NCBI GenBank assembly: GCA_049999725.1
Contig: JBNGIS010016056.1
Location: 40,410-61,757, forward strand
Length of the DNA: 21,348 nt
DNA from: Haplomitrium mnioides
Taxonomy: Eukaryota > Marchantiophyta > Haplomitriopsida > Calobryales
Direction: 5' to 3'
How positions within the stretch are numbered: position 1 is the first letter of the stretch; each line of letters starts with the position of its first letter. Under the pieces are notes generated by a model, which was given only the letters and a program-made list of their open reading frames with translations, did not search any database and had not been told where the DNA came from. Shown here piece by piece: positions 10,235-19,608 of this stretch. Both the position numbers and the translations under genes were made by a program.

Positions 10235-10745
10235 AAACAACCAAAAGGTATCTGAAGGGAACAAAGGATCTTGGCATCATCTAGTATGATGATAAATGGA
10301 TAAAGCTTACTAGCAATAGTAATAAAGATTGGGGAGGAGATCCAACGTTGGACATGTGTTTACTATGGAAGATGCCTATCTCATATAGTAGTAAAATGCA
10401 GAGGACCACTACCCTTTCATTGATTGAAGCTAAGTACTCTACATTGCTAAATGTATGTAAGAAAGCTGCATGAATTTGCAAGTTGCTTGATTGGATTCAA
10501 GCAAGGGACATATTTTTTGTGTGGGTGACAACCTTGGATGCATGGAGTTGAGATCAACCTAATACAAGATCTAAAGACACACACAGTAACTTCCAATATC
10601 ACTTCATACTTGCTTGGAAATGAAGTGGAACTAGAGCATTGTGTGACAATAGAGATGGCAACTGACATTCTCACCAAAGCAATGCCGTAAGAATGATGCT
10701 TCAAGATGATCAACAAAATTGGGATGTACAACAACAAGTAATAAG
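10235..10745 (+). pseudogene. Copia RNase H remnant, end of pol
   Basis: The frame around 10245 reads YLKGTKDLGII, matching the R-Y-L-K-G-T-x-x-x-G-I entry to copia RNase H. It is followed by KDWGGDPTLD (family D-W-A-G-D-x-x-D), ISYSSKMQRTTTLS (family S-W-S-S-K-K-Q-x-x-V-A-L-S) and IEAKYSTL (family T-E-A-E-Y). Near the end ATDILTKAMP at about 10657-10687 matches the closing A-D-I-L-T-K-A-L-P motif. The strong match to the very end of pol shows that the 3' side of this element is nearly complete. Confidence 0.88.
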
Positions 10746-10751
10746 TCAGAG

Positions 10752-10850
10752 TGTTGGAAATGTATCTTTGTTGTTGTAAATAAAGACAATTAATTATTGT
10801 TAGTTTTAAAGGCTAGCTAGTCCAGTTAGCTAATAGGCATTTAAAAAATG
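10752..10850 (+). repeat. Putative start of copia 3' LTR (truncated)
   Basis: About 60 bp after the last pol motif a TG start appears: TGTTGGAAATG at 10752, a form common at copia LTR starts. It is followed by AT-rich sequence with AATAAAG and a CTAGCTAGTCCAGTTAGCTA stretch. A minus-strand gag frame reaches in from the right to about 10889, so only some 100 bp of LTR can be present. No partner 5' LTR was found. Confidence 0.4.
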
Positions 10851-10888
10851 CTACCAATATTTATTCATTCAAAGCTTTGTTGTGACAT

Positions 10889-11805
10889 TTATACATATGG
10901 AAGTGAGAAGTTAGTAGTAGGCTTAGAAAATAGAATTAGAAACATGACAATTTTAAAGCAAACACATGTGATGTCGTCTTCTAATGATTCCTCTGCCATA
11001 TTCAATTATTTTTGTGCCCTATATTTGATTATGAGCACTCATATGTATCCCAAAAAATGCATGAATGGGACCAACCCTTTGATGTAGCTTTCAATAAAAA
11101 AATGTTCTTCTAGTGGTAGAGCTATCTTTGAACAAAGTTGTCACACTTCTTGTGTACATTTTCTTAAGGACACACACCTTGTACTCTAGATATTGATTAA
11201 ATCAGACACTACCTTGGAGTTGAATCTTGTATCTCTGAAATAGTACTGCATGGCCTCTTGCAATAGAGAGTATCTTGCTTTTGATCTTGCATCCAAAGAA
11301 ATAAACTCCTATTGTGCCAAATGAGTCAACAATCTTGGTAGGATTCTTAATCAGTCTATCTCCAATATTTCACTATTAATTGATGACATGACATTCATTC
11401 AATCAATAAACAAGTAAATCTTATTGCTTCCCCCATTACCACTGAAGGTTGTGTGACAAAATGTGGGTTGAACATTTGCCATTTGATTTTGTATGATTAG
11501 CAGAGCTAGCAAACCCCTTTGCAATGACTGCAATGTGCTCTCTTCACTACTAGATGATGATGAACTAGAAGACGACCCCTCTATACTCATTTTAGATTCT
11601 TCGAGTGCTAGATTTTCAACCATTTTTGGATTTCTCTCCAAATCTGAATAACTTTGACTTCTATGATTTTTAGACAAGTTCATATCCATTTCTTTGGGTA
11701 GATTTTTGGGTGATTTCTTAGTTAAGTCCTTCACATTTTCTTGTGATAGATCTAGACTAACCAGTTTGCAACCTAAATCTTCTTTGAGTTTGAAATCAAG
11801 CTACT
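10889..11805 (-). pseudogene. Retrotransposon gag with Ser-rich, charged N-terminal part
   Basis: One minus-strand frame runs from about 11805 to 10889, roughly 300 codons, with about seven stops. The N-terminal part is Lys/Asn/Glu-rich, then a run of ten serines (near 11541-11579). Next come an amphipathic stretch LQRGLLALLIIQNQM, TFSGNGGSNKIYLFID, FISLDARSKARYSLLQEAM (about 11275-11310) and EEHFFIESYIKGL (about 11070-11110), then NMAEESLEDD. The order S-G-N-x-G ... A-M-x-x-x-F-x-D-T-x-F ... E-E-H-F-x-I-E-S-Y-I-x-G-L is typical of the capsid part of Ty3/gypsy-type gag (retrotrans_gag family). Gag assembles the particle. No zinc knuckle is visible before the copia boundary, so the 3' end is lost or displaced. 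Confidence 0.65.
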
Positions 11806-12444
11806 TGTACTTCATATTTCCATTGTTTTCTCTCTTTATGTAATGCTTCACTTTAACTAGTAGAGGTACTGATCTCCCAACATGTTTTAGAAGACATAGT
11901 ATGTGACTCTAATCCTTTTCTCCACTCTCTAATAAATTGAATTTTTGGCATGGGCTCAAGAATACTCCACATGACTCAATCAATCAAGAACTTTGGCGCA
12001 AGTCATGTGAGAATTGGATACCATAATGTTCAACACCCAAGGATTTCCTACATAAACTTGTTAATTCCCTATATGACATCAATTAAATTGCAATTTTGGA
12101 ACTCTTCACGAAGAGCTTCTCTCAAATTCTAAAACTATGGGCAATATCCATAGAATTTCAAGACTTTTGTCAAATTTTCAATAATAGTAACAAAGTTACT
12201 TTTGGGATCATAGAGGGTTATTGGTTAGGATTAAAGCATTACTCTTACTTTATTTTGGGCGACTTGTCTTCTTCTAGTTCTTTCGCTTCTTGCCAATCTT
12301 TTTGATTTATCCTTCATACAAAACCTGGACTCTAAATTTGTATCCCAATATCTTGTTCACATGTTTGTTTATTCTTATACTAACATCAATCAATTCTTTT
12401 GGTTGATAATATTCTCGAGTTTCTATGATAAGATCTCTAAAAGA
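11806..12444 (-). pseudogene. Coding-like minus-strand segment upstream of gag
   Basis: From 12444 to 12250 one minus-strand frame (65 codons, two stops) contains ETREYYQP, KELIDVSIRINKHVNK and ILGYKFRVQVLYEG. From about 12240 to 11806 another frame gives NFVTIIENLTKVLKFYG, LREALREEFQNCNLIDVI and PKIQFIREWRKG with scattered stops. The peptides are well mixed in composition, alternate hydrophobic and charged residues and have few stops for such AT-rich DNA, so decayed coding sequence is more likely than noise. I do not recognise a family. The segment lies directly upstream of gag on the same strand. Confidence 0.4.
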
Positions 12445-12944
12445 TAAACAATTGTTGTAATAGCCCAATGATCTAGCAAACTTATTGTTGTTACTAAAGT
12501 AAGCATAGTTTCTTCACAAGACTTTGCTATAACTTGAATATATCTAAAAGCATGGTTATTTCTAATGAAACACTTTGTCTTTTGGCATAAGACAATCTAG
12601 CTTGGCATTTTGTTCTTCTCTTGTGGGTGGCATGTGAACTTGACCTACTTTAGCAAGATCTTGGAAAGATATTCTTCAATCTCTTTGCTTGTATCGAAGA
12701 GAGCCGAATCTAGATAATTAGAGTAGGTATCTATGACAAAGTCTGCAAGCAAGTAATTTTGCTTGTAATATTTATCTCTTTTAAACAATCTAACAAATTA
12801 TTGGATTGTCCAAAGTAACCAATCACTAGGATCTACTTCTTGTAAAGGTCTTTGTTATTGTAGCTTAAACTTGTATCCAATGTTGATAATTGAGCTTCTT
12901 GGATCTTTTCTTTGCACAATCTTTTGCCTCCTCAACAATGACAT
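12423..12944 (-). pseudogene. Unassigned minus-strand ORF fragment, 174 codons
   Basis: A single minus-strand frame from the ATG at 12944 to a TAG at 12425-12423 has four internal stops. Its clearest stretches are VDPSDWLLWTIQ, QNYLLADFVIDTYSNYLD, SALFDTSKEIEEYLSKILL and HAFRYIQVIAKSCEETM, an acidic, helical-looking sequence. There is no recognised motif. Frame and order place it between the 13082-13760 fragment and the segment before gag, so all may derive from one long protein. It is out of frame with both neighbours, implying indels. Confidence 0.45.
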
Positions 12945-13081
12945 TAAAAAAATCTATGTAGCAACGAGCAAGACCAAAAAACACATAGTCAATCTCTATT
13001 TTGGGGTTCTTCTACTTGGGGAGGCAAATAATTTATGTCAAATAAAAGCATTTCTTTTCACCAATCACTCCTTTAAGCTAT

Positions 13082-13760
13082 TCAACGCATCATCTTTTTA
13101 AGTTGGCCTTCCAATAGTTGTTTTAACATGGAATCAGTCAAGTAGCTAGTAAAACCTAAACCAACACACTTCTTGACATGAAACTATGAGAGATCCAAAA
13201 ATCTTCTTGCTTTTTTCCAATTTATTCTTTTGATTATTAAATACCAATAATCTTGAAGTGTAACACTATATTCAACTTGGAAGTTAGGATGTAGCCTCTG
13301 AACTTATACCTCTCGTACATTTTTTCCTTGTACCTCTATACTACCATATTGACATCATTGACACCTTGCCAACCTACTAAAAAACAAACTCCATTGAACA
13401 AAAGTCATGGGCTTGATGTCGTCTTTAACAAGGTAGCTTGACCATTGCCCCAAATTTATCTTTAGCCAAAATAAGCATTTGGTTGTGGATCCATACCAAA
13501 CCAAATATTTTCCCATTTTTGAGAACCAAGATTTCTATTTCTCTAGCTGTATTTGAGATGCTACTCTACGACTCTTAATGTAATGACATATATCCCAAAG
13601 TCAAACTATACATCAAAAGACTCTTCCAACAATTTTCTTGCTTTGCAAACAATGTTTTTAAAAATTTCTTAAACTTAGACAAACTTTTCTTTTGATCTTG
13701 ACTTCCAATTCAACTTTTCTAGAACTTCTTTCCTTCAAACTAGTTTCCTAATCTATCATT
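13082..13760 (-). pseudogene. Unassigned minus-strand ORF fragment, 145-codon core
   Basis: The core runs from an ATG at 13516 to a TGA at 13084-13082: 145 codons with three internal stops. It contains YLVWYGSTTKCLFWLK, KPMTFVQWSLFFSRLAR and DSMLKQLLEGQLKKMM. The same frame extends upstream to about 13760 with more stops and a basic stretch, RKVELEVKIKRKV. The family is unknown. The fragment is the part of the minus-strand region nearest the gypsy insertion, so its upstream continuation should lie beyond 19608 if the gypsy element split the gene. Confidence 0.45.
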
Positions 13761-14012
13761 GCAAATGTTCTTTCACCTCAATTAATTGTAGAAAAAATCA
13801 CCTCACCTCACAATCTTTTGGCTTAGAAGCAAAATTTTCTTATAGCTTCTCAAGTAGGATTATTTCTATTTGCTCTATCATAGAAAGTTTCACTCTCTTC
13901 TATTCTTTTCCAGTAAAGAAATATGACTTAAGATCAACTTGAGGTTGGTTGATTGCCTTGTGCATTATAAATTTATGAGATGGTTATGAGGAGAATTCAA
14001 CGTGTTTGAACC
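13761..14012. other. Left flank of gypsy insertion
   Basis: AT-rich sequence with faint minus-strand coding character continuing from 13760. Pairing this flank with the one after 19608 gave no target-site duplication I could be sure of. The LTR edge is uncertain by about a dozen bases. Confidence 0.35.
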
Positions 14013-15116
14013 ACTATCATATAGTTGTAGGTGTTGTGATGAAGTATGGAGAAGTCTTAGAGTCATGGTGGAACTTAGACTTGATCGATTTTCTTCAATT
14101 TATGTATACTTAAGTACAAAGGTAAATTTTCTCTTATTAGAAAAGTATAGAAGCTGATATTTTATAGGAGTAAGGTATATTACAAAGGTTACTAGTGTGA
14201 TTTTACAAAAGTAAACATCTCTTGTAAACTAAGAGTTATAATTGATCAAAGTTTCAATAGTACCTTGCCAAAATGTCAAAATAGTGAGTATCTAAAGAAT
14301 AGAACATATAAGTATTATGATATGAGTAGAAATATTATTTTTAAAGCTTTCCATCAATGTATAATATAAAAAAATTGAATAAGTATCAAGAATTTTATGG
14401 AGATTCTTCTAGAATAGACTAAAGTGAGAAAAAACAAGAAAAGTCAAATTGTTCTTTGACTTTTTCTATGAGGGAATCTCACAGTATCATTTTAGAATTT
14501 ATTGGTAGGGACAACTACAAGGCATTAGAGAATTGGATCAATTGCTGAGATTTTTTGACAAGAGAAGCTCCAAGTGAGAAGCTTTTTTCTTGAAGAAGAA
14601 AACAAAAAGCAGAGACACTTTAGAAGTATCTTTAAGATTTAATATTTGGAAGAGAAAATCACTATATACTTCCTACCTAGGATGATGGAGTATTTATTTT
14701 GACTCCTAGTAATTATTTAGACTAGTATTTAAAGAGGCAGAGGAGAGGATATTTGAGATTTGTGTGAGTTGTGAGTTTATTCTTGGAAAAACTATTGGAG
14801 AAGGGCTTGGAGTAGCTTTTGGAGAAGCTTATTTGAAGACTCATTAGATGGCAAGCACTTGAGGAGGGGTTTCCATATAGTAAGGATTTTATTAGGAGTT
14901 AGAAAAGATGACAACAAGAGTGTTTTGTGTGAAAGCATTTGGAGTAAAGAGTTGAGGATTTCAAAGATATTTTGTATTAAGTATCTACAATTTGTAGACT
15001 TTGTAGAAGTTGTTTTGTATTGATGAGGGCAATCATACTTCTACTCACATCTCATCTTTAATATGCACTCAACATCAAAGTCACATGAGGCAAAATTGGC
15101 AAGGCCTCTAGCTTCA
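14013..15116 (+). repeat. 5' LTR of gypsy element
   Basis: It aligns along most of its length with 18590-19608, for example the shared run AAAAGTATAGAAGCTGATAT (about 14139 and 18719) and GTCACATGAGG near the end. Similarity begins at ACTATCATATA (14013); a conventional TG start would be 14026. It ends near CTTCA at 15116. A TATTTAAA box at 14726-14733 is matched by TATATAAA in the 3' LTR, so it is the likely promoter. This copy carries roughly 75 bp, around 14610-14690, that the 3' copy lacks. Confidence 0.85.
14726..14733 (+). promoter_or_regulatory. TATA box of 5' LTR
   Basis: TATTTAAA followed by AGAGG. It is conserved in position and context with TATATAAA AGAGG in the 3' LTR, as expected of the U3/R promoter. 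Confidence 0.6.
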
Positions 15117-15120
15117 AATT

Positions 15121-15139
15121 TTTTGTTTCATTGCTAGGA
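15121..15139 (+). other. Possible decayed primer-binding site
   Basis: TTTTGTTTCATTGCTAGGA lies just after the 5' LTR. Laid against the common plant gypsy form TTTGGCGCCGTTGCCGGGG it keeps the spacing and the TTGC core. Most differences are C to T or G to A, the pattern left by loss of methylated cytosines. The match is partial, so this is a suggestion. Confidence 0.3.
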
Positions 15140-15473
15140 CATTATTAATGAGAGAGAAAGAAGGTGGAAATCGGGCTTTGCCATGTTGAATGTCAAGTGA
15201 GAACATGATGGGAAAGTGGCCACAAATTTCTATAATTGTGAGGAGGATCGATAGCCTACCTCTGCAATGCAACAATTTTGAGCTAAAGAGATTCATCAAT
15301 TTAGTGAGTTATTACTTATTTTTTATTAGTGACTTTGCTTTTTTGGTAACACTATTTTATTGATGATTGTATACTCCAACAAAGTAGGTTTAGATCTTGG
15401 AGTATAAGAGAGCACTTTGTCAAATCAAGGAGAAAATTCTCAATAGTTTTAAGAGATGATTAAAGAGTGATCA
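15140..15473. other. Gypsy leader, no frame seen
   Basis: Untranslated leader or decayed start of gag between the primer-site candidate and the first gag-like frame. Only a minus-strand shadow frame crosses it. Confidence 0.35.
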
Positions 15474-16290
15474 TTGTGGTATGAGTGTTTACATATGCAT
15501 CAAAGATACAAAAAGCCAACTACACAAACTGCAACATTGAAAATTGCTTTAAGAATGGAGGAGAGTTTGGAAGATGAACAAGAGGAGAAGATTGTGGTGC
15601 TACTGATGATTGCACCACCAATAGGGGTAGTAGTGGCTCTTCTGTTACAAGTTTTGAATCCATATATAAATGAAGTGTTAATGTTGACTAAACAGATAGA
15701 GAAGTTGAGTTTGAATCTTGTATATGCTTTGAAGAGAAGGTTTGAAAATTAGCCTTGGTCTAATAGACGAGGGCTAATATAGCAAAGCAACTTAAAGAAC
15801 ATTACATATTTTGGATGTGAACGAGCAAACTTCATTTGAAATTACTCAAGTTGAGGGAAAAGTGATAATAGAAATGGTGGACAAGGAGGTGTTAATCAAG
15901 CTCAAGAGAGGGTCGTTTCCTCAATCAACGTTGAAAAGGTTCCTCATGGTGAGGTGGGAGGGAGTTCATCAGATAGAGAAACGGATTTGTTGACCTATGA
16001 AAGAAAAAGAGGAAGAATTATTGAAGATACTATGGATTCTAAATCAACACCAAGTCAAGAGAGACACCACAATGTGAACATGACAAAAAAGACAAGTAAT
16101 CCAAGAAAGTGATTGGGGATAAAGGCCTCTCCATTTCAAAACATCATAAGAAGTATAATGTGGTAGAAGATATTAGAAATTTACAAGCCAATTTTATGGT
16201 GGGACAATTGGTGGCAATGAATCAATGCTATGAAGAGAGCCACGCAAAGGATTGAGCACCAAACAATTTCTAGGAAACAAGAAGTTCTCT
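15474..16290 (+). pseudogene. Gypsy gag-region remnant
   Basis: A 92-codon frame (15474-15752) contains a basic start, KPTTQTATLKIALRMEE, and the acidic EESLEDEQEEKIV. A second frame (15811-15993) contains MVDKEVLIKLKRGSFPQST. Near 16140-16250 another frame reads YNVVEDIRNLQANFMVGQL, which resembles the short conserved stretch found just before the protease in some plant gypsy polyproteins. No clear capsid or zinc knuckle survives. The assignment rests mainly on position between the leader and the protease. Confidence 0.45.
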
Positions 16291-16298
16291 ACTAGTAG

Positions 16299-16700
16299 TT
16301 GCTACGTGAGTGCCATGAACACAAAGGTATGTGCAAGACTCCAAAAATTGATATCATATATAAGAGTTATGTGGTTCTTAAAGTATTATTGGATGGAGGT
16401 TCAGTAGTGAATACAATGTCCAAAGATTTGATAAAGAAGTTGGGGGTTGAAACTCACAAGACCTTCAAGGTTTATAGTAGGCAAGGCAAACAAGTCAAGA
16501 GTACACCCACTTGGGGTGATTGAGAAGGTACCCATCACAATTATGGGTATTTCAATTTCTCTCTCTTTTTAAGTTTTGTAAGAGTCTAGCTATGATATGT
16601 TGCTTGGAAGGCCATGGTTGAGTGGTGTGATGACCACCAAAAATTAGCACAAGAACTATATCACCATTAGACTAAAGGCATATAGAGTGAAAGCACCAGT
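16299..16700 (+). pseudogene. Gypsy aspartic protease remnant
   Basis: The frame at 16299-16520 contains VLLDGGSVVNTMSKDLI, matching the retropepsin pattern L-I-D-x-G-(A/S)-x-x-N-x-(I/M)-S; the catalytic Asp is at 16392-16394. The usual D-T/S-G is D-G-G. After a frame change, YDMLLGRPWL (16591-16620) matches the conserved Y-x-x-(I/L)-L-G-R-P-W-L motif that closes the domain. A further frame reads ITIRLKAYRVKAPVHG. The protease cuts the gag-pol polyprotein; this copy has stops and is inactive. Confidence 0.82.
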
Positions 16701-17229
16701 ACATGGCAATGGTGAAAAAATAAGCGGCTAAGAAAAAGAGACCACTGAGTACATGTTTGATCACGATGAATATGAGAGTCATATTTATAAAGTGGACATT
16801 TAAATGGAGGACTTATTGGTTGAAGAATAAGATTTACCAAAAATGTATGCTATTGAGTTAATGCTATAGATGATAAAAGAAGAAACTTGAGTACAAAAAC
16901 ATACATTGACACTGAAAAAAATGGAGTGACAGATTGCAACACTACATTAAATAGAAGGCAACAAGTGAAGAAAAAGAGAAGTTTGAAGAACTTTCTTGCA
17001 AGCATATTCATGTTTTGCTTTTGGATACGAAAGTTTGAAAAGGGTAACACTTGAAGAGCATAAAATTGACTTGGAAAGTTCTACCAAAGTGGTTCAGCAA
17101 AAGCAACAGCAGATGAATCCTCCAATTGCAGAGTTTATCAAAGCAAAGCCTAACAAAATGAAGAAAACATGATTCATTTATAAGGCAAAAAATTGAGAAT
17201 AGGTTTTCCCAATCATTGTTGTGAGAAAC

Positions 17230-17690
17230 AAATGGTAAGTTTTGAATGTGTGTGGATTACAAGAAAATGAACGTTATTACAAAGAAGGATTATTATTTGC
17301 TTCCATTTATTGAGGAGATTCTTGAAGAAGTGGCTCAATGTGAGTGTTATTTTCTTGGGGATGAATACAATGAGTACAATCAAATTCCAATTGCATTGGA
17401 ACATCAACGATTGATGACATTCACTAGTTTTTGGGGTACTTTTGCTTTTTGAGTTATGTCTTTTAGATTATGCAATGCACTCGTCATTTTCAAAGATTTA
17501 TGAACAAAATCTTTGAGCCTTTCTTGGGGAAGTTTGTGAGGGACTTTATTGATGATTTTTATATGTATGAGAGTAAGAATGATAATTTCAATCACTTGGA
17601 GAATATTCTTCAAAGATTGGATCCGGTGAAAACATTCTTAAATCCAAAAAAAATTGTATATTTGGGTGCCAACAAGGAGTGTTACTAGAG
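17230..17690 (+). pseudogene. Gypsy reverse transcriptase remnant
   Basis: The frame 17246-17449 reads CVDYKKMN, then DYYLLPFIEEILEEVA, then FLGDEYNEYNQIPI, with the first catalytic Asp at 17360-17362 (family L-D-x-x-x-G-Y-x-Q-I). It ends TSFWGTFAF, matching the T-P-x-G-x-Y/F-x-F motif. The thread continues in another frame as FRLCNA and then, in the frame 17470-17685, FQRFMNKIFEPFLGKF followed by DFIDDFYMYES. The polymerase box is F-I-D-D with Asp codons at 17551-17556. At least two frame changes separate these parts. The match to plant Ty3/gypsy RT is unambiguous. Confidence 0.92.
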
Positions 17691-18578
17691 CACATTATTT
17701 CAAAATATGGGTTGGATGTGAATCCAAAAAGGTACTTAGGATTAAAGCTCTTCATTTTCCAATTAATATGACTAAGTTAAGATTTTTCTTGGGAATAATA
17801 GGCTACATCATTATTTTATTTTGGATTTTTTGGCAAAAGCAAGGGTGTTGAACCATTCTTTGAAGAAAACATTGGAGTACTTGTTGCTATTTACCAATGA
17901 AGGTGCTCAAAAAAATCCTTTGAATGTTTGGAAAAAGTGGTGACAAGTGCGTTGGTATTGGTAAAGTCGAATTAGAGTAAGCTCTTTCTCTTGTATATGG
18001 ATGCTTTGAATGTAGCTCTTGGATGCACTTTAAGTCAAAAAGATGAGGAGGGATATGATCATCCATAGTTGACAATTTGGTAGTGGCAAAAAACAACTAT
18101 TTGGTAATAAGAAGAGAAGGTTTAGGTGTGATCTTTGGGATCAAAACATTTTGTCATTGTTTGTTGGGTGAGAAATTTACCATTGTAGTTGAGTACAAGG
18201 CTTTAAAATGTATTTTCAATAAGCTTGATTTTGAGGGAAGAATTGCTAGGTAGAAGCTTTTGTTGGCTGAATTTGATTATAGTATTGAAGATTGATCGGT
18301 GAGGAAGCACTTTAATGCTGATATGCTAGCACAAGCATATGATGAGATTGGTCATGAAGCAATTGAGGAGGAGTTTCCCAATGAGAACGTCTTCAACATG
18401 ATTGTTATACATGATGAATAAGGTGATATTTACAACTACTTGTTGGAAAGAAGATACCATGAGAGGATGAAGCAATGCAACAAGGTTGCCTTTGCTCATA
18501 AGTGTCAACTTTATTCTTTGGTTGAGAACACTTTGTATCACCAAAGCTTTGATAGTCTTCTTCGAAAAGCAATGAGTA
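17690..18578 (+). pseudogene. Gypsy RT connection, RNase H and linker; pol stops here
   Basis: Frames from 17690 give NPKKVLRIKALHFP and NMTKLRFFLGIIGY, the connection domain (family F-L-G-x-x-G-Y-Y-R). RNase H begins LYMDALNVALGCTLSQKDEE (about 17991-18050), with its first metal-binding Asp at 18000-18002, and continues FCHCLLGEKFTIVVEYKALK (family H-Y-L-x-G-x-x-F-x-x-x-T-D-H-x-x-L). A linker follows: NADMLAQAYDEIG, then HKCQLYSLVENTLYHQ and SFDSLLRKAM ending at 18578. That last stretch normally sits just before the integrase zinc finger. The next bases already belong to the 3' LTR region. Confidence 0.85.
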
Positions 18579-18589
18579 AGAAAGTTTCT

Positions 18590-19608
18590 ACTATCATATA
18601 ATTGGAGATGTTATGATGAAGTATCCAAAAGTCTTAGAAGTCATAGTGGAAACTTAGATTTGATCAATTTTCTTCAATATGTGTACATTTGAGTACATGG
18701 GTAATTGTGTTCTTATTAGAAAAGTATAGAAGCTGATATTTTATAAGAGTATACTGTATTACTAAGGTTGCTAGTGAAAGTTTAAAGAAGTAAAAAATTT
18801 CATGTAAGCTAAGAGTTATAATCGATTAAAGTTTTATAATTACATTGCCGAAAAGTCAAAACAAAGAGTATTTAAAGAATAGAACATACAAATATTATGA
18901 TATGAGTAGAAATATTAATTTAAAATCTTTTCAACAAGGCATAGTACATGCAATTGAATAAGTTTCAAATATTTTATAGAGATTCTTCTTGAATAAACTA
19001 AAGTAGAGAAAAAACAAGAAAAGTCAAATTTTTCTTTGACTTTTTCTATGAGGAATCTCAAAGTATCATCTTAGAGCTTTTTTGTTGGGAAAATTGCAAG
19101 TTATTAGAGAATTGGATCAATTATTGAGATTCTTTGATAAGAGAAGCTCTAAATGAGAAGCTTCTTCTTGAAGAAGAAAACAAAATGTAGTGATAGGATA
19201 TTTATTTTTAACCTTTATCAATTATTCTAGACTAGTATATAAAGAGGAAGAGAAGAGAGGAGAGGATACTTGAGATTTGTGAGTTGTGAGTTTATTCTTG
19301 GAAAGACTATTGGAGAAGGGCTTGAAGGAGCTTTTGGAGACTCAATAGAAAGCAATCACTTGAGAAGGAGTTTTCCATAAAGTGAGAAGCTTGTTGAGAG
19401 TTAGAAATAGTAATAGTAAGAGTGTTTGTGTGAGAGAGTTTGGAGTAAAGAGTTGAGGATTTCAAAGAGATTTTGTATTAAGTGCTTACACTTTGTAGAA
19501 ATTGTTGTGTGTTGATAAGTGCAACCACACTTCTACTCACATCTCATCTTCAATGTGCACTCAATATCAAAGTCACATGAGGAGAAACTAACAAAGCCTC
19601 TAACTTTA
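18590..19608 (+). repeat. 3' LTR of gypsy element
   Basis: Direct repeat of 14013-15116, starting at ACTATCATATA (TG option at 18603) and ending near CTCTAACTTTA at 19608. The terminal CA of the 5' copy reads TA here. A TATATAAA box lies at 19236-19243. The two LTRs differ by many point changes and a roughly 75-bp gap, so insertion is old. The purine-rich stretch AGTAAGAAAG just upstream may be a worn polypurine tract. Confidence 0.85.
19236..19243 (+). promoter_or_regulatory. TATA box of 3' LTR
   Basis: TATATAAA followed by AGAGGAAG, at the position equivalent to the TATTTAAA of the 5' LTR. Confidence 0.6.

Larger units (their letters stand above)
7340..10850 (+). mobile_element. Degenerate Ty1/copia retrotransposon
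   Basis: The gene order is gag, protease, integrase, reverse transcriptase, RNase H. Integrase before RT is diagnostic of Ty1/copia (Pseudoviridae-type) elements. Each domain is recognisable but broken by stops and frameshifts, so no product can be made. The 5' part of gag and the 5' LTR are missing. A short stub after RNase H, beginning TGTTGGAAATG at 10752, may be the start of the 3' LTR, cut short near 10850 where minus-strand gag sequence begins. The plus strand is A/G-rich throughout, unlike both flanks. Confidence 0.88.
14013..19608 (+). mobile_element. Degenerate Ty3/gypsy retrotransposon with both LTRs, lacking integrase
   Basis: Two long direct repeats (14013-15116 and 18590-19608) enclose about 3.5 kb with gag traces, an aspartic protease, reverse transcriptase and RNase H in that order, which is the Ty3/gypsy arrangement. 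Integrase should follow RNase H, but the sequence passes from the post-RNase H linker straight into the 3' LTR. All frames carry stops and frameshifts. The RT wording (D-Y-Y-L-L-P-F-I-E-E-I-L) and a possible degraded TGGCGCC-type primer site hint at the Athila/Tat side of plant gypsy elements; that subgroup call is tentative. Confidence 0.88.

Noticed and set aside
15114-15299. Minus-strand frame of 61 codons after the gypsy 5' LTR
   Set aside because: It is antisense to the gypsy leader, shows no motif, and the element is clearly plus-strand.
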